Source: Hygrocybe punicea
Lineage: Eukaryota > Basidiomycota > Agaricomycetes > Agaricales > Hygrophoraceae
Direction of reading: 5' to 3'
DNA length: 64,000 nucleotides
NCBI GenBank assembly: GCA_963556145.1
Contig: OY744467.1
Span: 2,604,001 to 2,668,000 of the forward strand
The translations under genes and the position numbers were made by a program. Within the stretch, counting starts at the first letter, position 1, and each line of letters starts with the position of its first letter. The notes beneath the pieces are model-generated. The model made no database searches and had not been told where the DNA came from. It worked only from the letters and a program-made list of their open reading frames with translations. Below, piece after piece: positions 55,300 through 64,000 of this stretch.

Positions 55300-58014
55300 A
55301 TGGATGTTCTGGATGACCTTGCATGCCCTGTTTGTAATAGGTCCTTCAAGACCAAGAGAGGCTGCACATCTCATCTACGAACTGCACGTACATGCTCCTG
55401 GTATCATCGTGGCAAGTTGGCAGAACTTGCACCTTTAGATTTAGAAGGAGAGGGTGGGGACATGCAGGTTATTGATGATGAGGGGCTAGTGAGAGAAGGT
55501 GAATTGGGTGGAATGGATGTGGATGAAGATCCGCAAGGCATTATGGATGATATCAAGGAAGACGACGCCGATCTCTTTGACTTCATTCCCATGGTTTCCA
55601 CACTGCCTACAACCAACAATGATGAGCTCAGAGAAGCAGGGCCAGGACCATCCACTCTTGCTGCAGCTGCTAGACGCATGCAGCACAGGGTTCTGGACAA
55701 TGTGGATGATAATAGGGTGGAGGATATGTATGACAATGCTGCTAAGGTGATAAGAATGAATGAAAATCTGCATGAGCGATGGAGGAAGCAGTTTGATGGA
55801 CACCGTGATAGTGACAGTGATGACCTGATGGGGGACCAGATTGGCGGTGAATCATTCTATCCTTTTGCCTCAGAGCTCAACTGGCGTGTTGCCAATTGGG
55901 TAATCAAGGACAGCCCAGGGAACAAGGCATTTGACAGACTTCTCTCAATTCCTGGTGTATGTTTTCTGACTTTCTGAAGAATATGACACATCTGATTTGC
56001 ATGTCTAAGGTCAAGGATAAGCTAGGGCTTTCATTTGGAAATACAAGGGCACTACATCAGATTGTGGATGATATTCCTGAATGGGCAGGAAGGTGGACAA
56101 CGAAATGCCTCTCCTTCAAAGATCGCCCTGGCAAGAAGCATATCATCAGGTTCAGGAGTGTGCTAGAGGCTATAAAGTGTCTTTGGGGCGATCCAACTCT
56201 ATCAAAATATATGGTTTACCAGCCAAAGAAAGTGTTTTCCGATTCTAATCGTGACAACAGGGTCTACTCTGAGATGTGGACGGGTTCATGGTGGCATGTA
56301 GTTCAGGTGCACTAGCCATGATCCTCAACCATACATTATCTTTCTGATAGAATTGTAGAACCGCCTCCCAGTGGGCTCCACACTGGCACCTGTGATTATT
56401 GTGACTGACAAGACTCAACTTACGCAGTTCACTGGAGGCAAATCTGCTTATCCAGTCTATCTGACATTGGGAAATATACCCAAAGCCATTTGTCGTAAAC
56501 CCTCGCAGCATGCATGTGTTCTAATTGGTTACCTGTCAGTGGACAAAATTTGTCGTGACCAGTTAACACAGCAGGAGCATAGAGCGCGCAATCAACGATT
56601 GTTCCACAAGTCCATGCAAACAATTCTGGCTCCTTTGATGGATGCAGGGAAGAATGGTGTTGAGATGATGGGCGGCGAGGGCTTTGTAAGGAAGGTATAC
56701 CCAATCCTGGCATGCTATGTCACCAACTACCCAGAACAATGCCTTGTATCTTGCTCTAAGTATGGGACATGCCCTAAATGCCAGTGCCCTTCTGACAAGC
56801 TTCAGGATCCTGGTCCATTCGCCCACAGGACAGGTCAGTGGACGTTGGGTGTCATAGATAAGGCAAAGGAGACGTCAACGACAAAATCACAGTTCCACAA
56901 GTATTGCATGGACAGGGGGGTATCTGGGAGTGTGTACGCTCCATTCTGGGCATGGTTTCCACACACCGACATTCATCTTGCTATCACTCCTGACGTTCTT
57001 CATCAACTCTACCAGGGTGTTTTCAAACATCTCACAAACTGCTGTAAACGGACCATAGGACCTAACGAACTGGACTGCCGTATACGTTGTCTCCCACCTG
57101 CGTATGGATTGCGTCATTTCAAAAATGGTATATCTGCACTCTCCCAAATATCTGGCACAGAGAGGAAAAACATGGCAAAGATTCTCCTAGGCTGTCTTAT
57201 CGGTGTCATGCCCCAGAAAGCTATCATCGCATGCCGTTCTCTTCTTGATTTCATTTACCTTGCCCAATACAGCACCCATGACAACATTACCCTTGGTTAC
57301 ATGCAAGATGCCTTAGATGCCTTTCATCGTCACAAATCATACTTCGTCGAGACAGGCATACGCCAGGATCTTAACATTCCCAAATTCCATTGCCTCATCC
57401 ACTACATCCAGTCCATCAAGTATCTTGGCACATCTGACAATTATAACACAGAAATGTTCAAATGTCTCCACATTGATTTCGCAAAGGAAGGGTGGCGGGC
57501 ATCAAACCAATGTGACGAGTTTCCCCAGATGATAAAATGGCTTTCACGTCAAGAGAAGATGTTTACTTTCCAAAATTACATTTCCTGGAGAGAAAACGAA
57601 CATATTGCTGACAATCCACCATCCAAGTCACTTTCATGCAATGTGGCTGGAAAAGCAATCTCACTTCCTAAATATCCGACTCAGCCTCGACGTTTAATTT
57701 CTGATATCGAAAAACAACATTCAGCTCCTGGACTTTCTACTGCTCTCAAGGACTATCTAAATCGTCTCGCACCCCACCCAGCACCTTCTCGGATCACTGC
57801 ATTGCATACCCTACCATTCCAGAGGCTTGACGTCTACCATACATTCAAATTTCATCCTCCCAGTCTTGAAGACAGTGAGGAAGAATGTGACGTCCTCAAA
57901 GCTGCTCCTGCAATGAAGAACAGGCCTAGTCGATTTGACACTGCTGTCATCCTGCACACAGATGATGCAGAATCCACCGGCCTTGAAGATCTGCCCCCAT
58001 TTCTACCACATTGA
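55300..58014 (+). CDS. Plavaka-type transposase (intact, 869 aa)
   Basis: Exons 55300-55956, 56010-56306 and 56359-58014 join in frame with no stop. The N-terminus is a C2H2-like finger (CPVCNRSFKTKRGCTSHL), followed by an acidic linker. The core carries GSTLAPVIIVTDKTQLTQFT, KSAYPVYLTLGNIPKAIRK-like sequence, a CPKCQC cluster, PHTDIHLAITPDVLHQLYQG, and FHCLIHYIQSIKYLGTSDNY. This is the pattern I associate with fungal Plavaka (KDZ-related, CACTA-like) DDE transposases. They would cut and paste DNA in the nucleus. Element ends were not found. A hAT-like element sits 33 bp after the stop. It is one of the few stop-free transposase genes in the window, so possibly active. Confidence 0.85.
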
Positions 58015-58883
58015 CTTCTGTTGACCACGAAAATGCTAGGAACAAGGTAGTGATGCCGAAGTTCGGTTCAGAACCGATCCAAACCCGGTTTGAACCGTGA
58101 ACTGAACCGGAAGTTCGGTTCTGGTTCAGCCATTTGGCTGAACCGAACCGCTGGTTAAGTTTGCGGTTCTGGCACTGACATGCGGTTCAAACCGCGTTCA
58201 AACGCGGTTCAAACCGCAAACTGTAATGTATAGTTACCTACATAGATACTCATTTACTTAATTTTTCACATCTTTTTCTATGCAGTCGCGTGAACTTAGG
58301 TCATGTGACCTTAAACATACTCACGCGCAACTTCAAGTTCGACTCAACACTAACGTTACTCAACAACCATGGTGAGTAATGACTTTATTTCATATTTTAC
58401 TGACATTTTTTTACATAGAACAGCCCCACAGGGCCCACCTTGACCACATAAATAAGGTGCCCGCGGTCGACTTCACCCAACAACCTCCCTCGCGTTCCAA
58501 CGCGAGTCGGAGTGAATCGATGGCAGCAGCAGCAGCAGCAGCAACGGCAGTGGCAACACCACCAATGCCACCACCCCAACGACGACGACAGCGACGGCGA
58601 CAATGACGGCCAAATGATCCCCAGCGACAGCAACCGCAACAGCAGCAGCAGCAGCAGCAACAGCAACGCCGGCAGCAGCAGCAGAGCAACACCGGCGGCA
58701 GCAGCAACCTGCCGCCTCAAACGTGGATGATCACGACCACTGCCGCCTACAACACCAACACCAACAAGACGACGACGACGACGATGACGACAGGGAAGTT
58801 GAAGGCTGGTAGGGTGGTGCGCCCACCTACCAGCCCAGGTATGTACGCTAGCTTTAACCCATTGACAACTTGCTAACCACACA

Positions 58884-58936
58884 CCTCGCAAACCCGGGCT
58901 GACGCATCAACAGACGCGCAGACATCGTTTGCGAAG
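58884..58936. repeat. Composite palindrome, copy f
   Basis: Outer arms CCTCGCAAA and TTTGCGAAG; inner GACGCATCAACAGACGCGC is imperfect. It is clearly related to copy b at 548-602. Confidence 0.6.
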
Positions 58937-59248
58937 AATTCGGCATGGCAACGATGAAGAAGGACGCGGAAAGGGCCAACAACGGCAACAACGCACAAAA
59001 AAAACGCGGAAAGCAAGAGAACTGGCCGCGGAAAGCAAGAGAACTGGCCAGGAGAGTGGTGCACCCACCCCGGTCACCAGGTAAGTCTTTTTTCGTTTGC
59101 TGTCGAATTTTCCCCACCACCGCAGACAGGCACGGTCCACGCCTTCGACCATCCCGCCTCCATCTGCCCACCAATGCACCGTACCGGGCCCGAAGATGCC
59201 CCAGCCTGAAGCTACAACCACCCCACCTCCCATCCCACCTCCTGCTTC

Positions 59249-59300
59249 CCTCGTGAAACCCAGCGCCACATCAATTGATGTGCGCCTGGTCTTCACGAGG
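59249..59300. repeat. Composite palindrome, copy g
   Basis: Perfect outer arms CCTCGTGAA and TTCACGAGG and a perfect inner CACATCAATTGATGTG. Compared with copies b and e, both outer arms changed (GCG to GTG and CGC to CAC), keeping the pairing. Confidence 0.75.
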
Positions 59301-59484
59301 AGATTTGGAGGTTGGTTCGCGGTTCGAACCGCGTTCGAACGCAGACCGAACACGTTGAAACCGTTCGACGCGGTTCCGGTTCCGGTTTGGCATTTGGCTG
59401 AACCGAACCAACGGTTTCGGTTCCGGTTTTCCAAAAAAGTCGAAAAACCGGACCGAACCGAACTTCAGCAACACTAGAACAAGG

Positions 59485-59797
59485 ATAGGGCGTCTCCGAG
59501 TCATTTTCACACTTCCCTCATCATTAGATTATGTCCTTGGAACATCACCATCATTTTGGCCCCGGATACCTTTGGCGTATATTGAATGGTACACGAGGAC
59601 AAAGCCTGCTGCAGAACAAAACCACAACATGTACTCTATCAAGAGGTCTTACCGTACTGATGGAAGTCCTGCTGGTTCTATCATTCCATTGACCAGCATA
59701 CGTCAAAGTTGCATGTTAATGCCTACTTTTGGACGGTGCGTAGAAAGAACATGGACCACTCATGATGTTCTAGATAAATGTTCAACATTCTTTGTTA
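59485..59797. other. Spacer, possible 3' continuation of the Plavaka locus
   Basis: An 80-codon open frame (59572-59814) is not recognised. Otherwise nothing is seen. Confidence 0.3.
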
Positions 59798-60192
59798 TTG
59801 TTGTTGTCACGTGACTTGGCGGTTGCCACTTTTGAATATATTATTGAGAGGGTACTTCAAAGGGCTGTAGCTCACTCAATTGTGAATGGTTTGCTCAGAA
59901 AATTTAAACGTGAAGTATTTAGTAGTATAGCTAGGTGCAGCTGACAGGTGGAGTCATAATTTAATGTATATAAAAAGTCAACTTTATTCACTGCTAACTC
60001 TAGAAGTTTTGATTTTTTATATACTTTAAATTATGACTCCACCTGTCAGCTGCACCTAGCTATACTACTAAATACCTCACATTTAAATTTTCAGAGCAAA
60101 CCATTCACAATTGAGTGAGCTACAGCTCTTTGAAGTACCCTCTCAATAACATGTTCAAAAGCGGCAACCGCCAAGTCACATGACAACAACAA
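59798..60192. mobile_element. Foldback MITE with TA duplication (Tc1/mariner type)
   Basis: TTGTTGTTGTCACGTGAC and its near complement end a 395-bp palindrome flanked by TA at 59796-59797 and 60193-60194. The arms contain ATAATTTA and CACCTGTCAGCTGCACCTAG-type sequence. Non-coding. Confidence 0.75.
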
Positions 60193-60194
60193 TA

Positions 60195-61149
60195 ATAACT
60201 GGCATAACATGTATGCATACAAGACTATATGGTAGCAATAGTATTAGAATGTTGTAATTTCCAGCAGGCGGTGAGACAACAGTGGGGCCACTGGCATTGC
60301 AAACAGCTAAGGTAGATAAATACATTGTGTGGCATAATATACTCCATAAGACATTAAACAATCCTAATCAGTATGCCTCCAAGCACCTGGCATATGTTTA
60401 TTTAGTATTTCTAGGTCAAGCATGATTCTGAACTTCTAAGATGCTCTGAGAAGCTCTGTGACACTCCCTGGTGACCCTGGGAAATTTGAGATTTCCCAGG
60501 ACCCCATGGGACCAGAAGTGTTTTTCCTGATGAAGGAGATGCTTTTTTCTATCTTAGAATGCTAGTAGTTACAATGTGGTGTGGTGTAGTGCCGGTCTGC
60601 TCATGAGCAGAATTGTGATATATTTTGTGATTTTGCTACCATGAAATATTGACAAGAATATTTATTTATCTATTTATTTCCACCTGGTGCACCGTCTGCC
60701 CATGCAAAATCTGTGTTGGGTTGATGCAAAATCTGTGTGGCTGATGCCCGATGTCGGACAGAGGCTGCCCTTTTTTTGTTGAGGCATGGCGGAACCTGGT
60801 CCAATCCTCCATGGCTGAATCGGGATGACTGAGCAAGCGTTCGGTGTAAGCCGAGGTTTAACCGTTAGCCGTAGCAACGGCTCGGCTCGGCTAATCGTCG
60901 GCTCGGCTCAATCGGCTAACGGTTTCGAGCAGTGGCCAGCACGGGGAAGTAGTGGCAAATACCAGTACCTCCATTCCCCATCGTATCACAAGGACAGCGC
61001 ACCCTGGCGGAATGCCGCCCCCTCCGCCAAATTTGGGTTGCCAGCAACCTGAATCTCACCCTTGATGTCAAGGGATGGTATAATTTTGTTACTTCCAGCT
61101 CGAGGCTTAAGTTAGTCAATCTGGCCTACGCAGTGCGCCCACCTAAACC
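60195..61149. other. Intergenic region with small repeats
   Basis: It holds a CCTGGGAAAT / ATTTCCCAGG hairpin near 60475-60500 within CTCTGAG-type sequence similar to 28890-29070. It also holds a GGCTCGGCT-rich inverted patch at 60841-60925 (AACCGTTAGCCG ... CGGCTAACGGTT) that looks like a short MITE. No gene recognised. The last part should contain the promoter of the 61150 gene. Confidence 0.5.
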
Positions 61150-62767
61150 ATGTATTGGCCATTATCTATAGCAAGGACAATCGTTTTCGCCCTTGCTTTC
61201 ACTGTCCTTTCTGTCGCATTCATCATCGATGATGCTAACTCCACTATTCAATATTCTGGTAACTCTTGGTCGCACTTCACCAACTATTCCAGTGTATATT
61301 TATCCGACGGTACTGTGTGAGTTGCTGTATATTGCCCCCCGGACTGGAACGTCACTGATATTGACCGTTGAATTCAGGTCACGTAAGCATACACTTCGCG
61401 GATTTCTGGTAGTGTTCCTCATTATGCTGATGCAGACAGCACTTGCTACACGGAAGATAACTGCCATGTCACGATTCCTTTCACAGGTGAGTATCCATAG
61501 GCTTGATCTGGCGGTAGCCTGATCATAGTACTCCACTAGGATCTGGAATAAGTGTCTATATTATGCGAATGCAACAACTAAACGCCAGTTGCGCCGTTGA
61601 CGGGGTCGTGTTGTCAACATTTGTTCAAACTGGATGCAATTATCCCCAATGCTACGAGACAATGTGTAACCTCCAATCTTTAACAGCCAATAGTCACGTG
61701 CTGGATGTTGCTCTATTTACCAACTCTGCCGCAGGCCCGAATTACAGCGATTTTTACTTCGACCATGCTCTTGTCAACGACACACTCCCCGTGACATCAC
61801 CCCCTGATCAGCCGACATTATCCCCGAGGATACCAGTGACACGATTCTCGGTGACACGATTCTCGGTGACATCATCCTCAGTAACACAATCCTCGGTGAC
61901 AATATCCCCGGTGACGTCCCTGGCGACAACATCCCCAGTGACTTCCCCGGCGACAATATCCCCGGTGACTCCCCCGGCGACAATATTCCCAGCGACTTCC
62001 TCGTTTACATCAGCTACGTCGTCTTCTGTGCCTACAGGACGCAGCACAACTTCAAATCGGGAGTCGCAGTACGTTTTATTTCTTCTCTTCATGGTGAGGG
62101 CTATCCTGGAGTTGCACACAGCATACAACCCGCTGCCATCGGAGGTGCGCTCGTAAGCGTTGTGGTCGTTATTTCCATTATTTTTGCTTTGCTGTGCCTT
62201 CGCAAAAGGAAACGTTCGATGCGCATGTCCTCGGTCGAGCGCGAAAACATCTTCGACACTACTCAGGTGTTGGATATAGATCCCTTTATTTCCCAACCCA
62301 TCCCTTCGCATGCCTTGTCGTCGACAAGTCTCCTGCCGGCAGGAATTGATGCACACCACCAGACCACCACCGCCTCGCGATCACCCACGACAATGACCGC
62401 CATACCTTGCCGAACGGCCATGCCCACTCATATCCCCTCGTCAGCGCAGGCCGTACGGGAACCTCAAGACATTTCAATGAACAAGTATCCCACGATTGGG
62501 TCACTGCAATCCGCAGAAACAATTCCACTTGCCCACACCACCACTTCGGCCGGGCTAAGCGAAGGCCTCACGGAGCAGCAGGTCGAATCAATCCATGGCT
62601 TAATCACGCACAATGTACCCGCCCCAGTTGTCGCAATCGTCATACAGAGAATGTTGAATAGAGAGGGCTTGACTGTTGTTAACGGTGACGGCTCGAGAAG
62701 TAGTGTCATACCGGGTGATGATCGAGGACTCTCTGAAACAGATGATCCTCCCAGTTACAAACTCTAG
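61150..62767 (+). CDS. Single-pass membrane protein with Ser/Thr-rich stalk (461 aa)
   Basis: Exons 61150-61309, 61436-61486, 61540-62068 and 62122-62767 join in frame with GT-AG introns. An N-terminal signal peptide or anchor (IVFALAFTVLSVAFI) is followed by an extracellular beta-rich domain (NCHVTIPFTG, then GSGISVYIM; VDGVVLSTFVQTGC; YSDFYFDHALVNDT) of a type common in basidiomycete surface proteins. Next is a Thr/Ser/Pro stalk made of VTSPVTS-like repeats, likely O-glycosylated. One membrane helix (GALVSVVVVISIIFALLCL) is followed by a basic stop-transfer KRKR and a cytoplasmic tail of about 200 residues ending PPSYKL. The role is unknown; a cell-surface sensor is a guess. Confidence 0.8.
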
Positions 62768-62955
62768 GCTACTTGATTTCCGCGAGCTATAGTAAAATTT
62801 ATGCAGTAAAAATTTCACTGGTGACCAGTGACTAGTGACTGGACCACGAAGGTGAAAACCAATTGCATCGAACAATTGCACGGATAGTAACTCTTCATGC
62901 ACGTAATACTAGGAGTCGGTCATGTACGTATACACTGTGTGATTCACAACTCATC

Positions 62956-64000
62956 ATGCTCAGGGCGGCAAGGCTGCGTTCTCAACTGGATTCTGAATCC
63001 GATTCTAACGTGTCCTCTATTGGAGCTATGACCAATGTTCGGTGAGATTTATTTTCTATCTGGGTCGTCGCCGGCAGGTTCTCTCAGATCTCATTGCTAT
63101 ATCTGCAGCTCGAGCTATCCATCCTCCTTGAATGAGCAGGGTACGTCCGCGGTAGGCTACCCACTGGCACTTCCTCAGTTCTGGTAGATGGCCTTCGAGC
63201 TTTGAAACGACGGAAGACCAGTGGTCTAAATGCACGATTCGACCGCATGCTCCAAGACATCAACGTCTATTCCCGAACGTCTCCCCGCCGCCGGACTCGT
63301 TCTTCCGGCTCATCTTCCGTCAGCAGCCACGACCTTCCGAAAACTCCACTTGACGCATATAGCAGGTTGTCAGACGGAAGACTTGGCCCTAAATTTTCCG
63401 TTATCAAGATGAATCATGCTTTGGCCTCTTCGAAGTCGACTCTCTGGGAGCAGAGTAAGGAGGCGCAGTCAACTGTAGAAAGCCGTGCCTCCGCATTTGA
63501 TGCGTCCTTCAGCGTATGATGCAACGCACAGTTATCGCCACCTGTGTTCTAATGATGTCTACCCATGCCAGATATATCCTATGAAATCTGGGTCAAACCA
63601 GCTTCCGGCATGGTTATCCAGCACACTATTGACTCTCGATGTCCATCACCCTTTACGGTTGCTTCTTCCTTCTCCTCGTAAAAAGCCTCACATCTGTGAT
63701 ACAACTCTTATTACTGCTGACCCCGCCGGTGAAAAAAATACGCCTCAATTAACTCCGACCATACGAGCCGAGGACTCATTATTCGCTTTTTGTCCTTCCC
63801 AGGAAGACTTGCTAGCTGATCAGCAACCGAAAGGGCCAGAACTTCTTCCATTAGGCCCCAGCTTAATGCCTTACGGGACATCCTCCCCTCCTATATGCTC
63901 TACGAATAACGTGAAGTTGGCACAAACTCACTCCTTTGACAATGCTAGATTTGTTCTAGAATCTTCTCTCTGCTTGGACGGTGCTTTAGTGTCTCCGGAT
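62956..64000 (+). CDS. Partial gene of unknown function (runs off the window)
   Basis: Exons 62956-63041, 63109-63140, 63179-63513 and 63572-64000 (open at the edge) join in frame with GT-AG introns, giving at least 294 codons. Residues include LVDGLRALKRRKTSGLNARF and DRMLQDINVYSRTSPRRR, then a Ser-rich stretch and RLGPKFSVIKMNHALASS. No domain is recognised in this N-terminal part. The start is the first ATG fitting the spliced frame and could lie elsewhere. Confidence 0.55.

Larger units (their letters stand above)
58048..59476. mobile_element. Non-autonomous hAT-like element with 8-bp target duplication
   Basis: Ends TAGTGATGCCGAAGTTCGG and, in reverse, TAGTGTTGCTGAAGTTCGG. GAACAAGG at 58040-58047 is repeated at 59477-59484. 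GGTTC/GAACC arrays form the subterminal regions. The interior has (CAG)n and (GAC)n tracts, two composite palindromes (58884-58936, 59249-59300), and two exon-like blocks ending in VVRPPTSPG and VVHPPRSPG before GTATGT and GTAAGT. No transposase. Confidence 0.93.

Overview
This window looks like a repeat-rich segment of a basidiomycete (Agaricomycete-type) nuclear genome. The evidence is short GT-AG introns of about 45-60 bp, Ty3/Gypsy, Plavaka and hAT elements, a DUF6532-type gene, a TET/JBP-like dioxygenase gene, a fungal tyrosine-recombinase relic, and an assembly gap of 100 N. No rRNA, true tRNA, CRISPR or prokaryotic signal was seen. All protein-family names come from reading motifs by eye, not from a search.

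1-29 kb is mostly dead mobile DNA with few CpG dinucleotides over long stretches. It holds LTR relics (1-280; two nested solo LTRs at 5725-7089; 8616-9231), foldback elements, and a 44-bp minisatellite (2623-3905). It also holds non-autonomous hAT-like elements with exact 8-bp target duplications (8711-8911, 14690-15749, 19657-21221, 21600-21918). Further relics are a tyrosine recombinase (21235-23105) and a Tc1-like transposase (26887-27560) beside a gene relic resembling the intact gene at 50413-52076.

29-35 kb carries two adjacent minus-strand, multi-exon genes: DUF6532-like (29387-31289) and TET/JBP-like 2OG-Fe(II) dioxygenase (31393-34576). Both are broken only by TGA codons.

35.4-52.8 kb is a nest of elements. 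The outer element (35450-52778) has 434-bp terminal inverted repeats flanked by TA. It carries a Tc1-like transposase, a cyclin fragment and an intact 500-aa gene (50413-52076). Inside it sits an 11.6-kb Ty3/Gypsy element (38798-50354) with 785-bp LTRs, gag, protease and pol, plus a spliced antisense gene between pol and the 3' LTR. Exon 1 of that antisense gene is split by a miniature LTR element (47584-49336).

53-60 kb has a decayed kinase-like gene, an intact three-exon Plavaka-type transposase (55300-58014), a 1.43-kb hAT-like element inserted 33 bp after its stop codon, and a foldback element flanked by TA. 61-64 kb looks like ordinary gene space: a complete single-pass membrane protein gene (61150-62767) and the start of another gene running off the window.

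Two themes recur. First, inactivating changes are mainly C-to-T at CpG: the Ty3 LTR pair differs at 12 sites, 11 of them CpG transitions, and the nonsense codons in several genes are all TGA where CGA (Arg) fits. Second, the hAT-like elements carry composite palindromes and exon-like cassettes whose origin is unclear.
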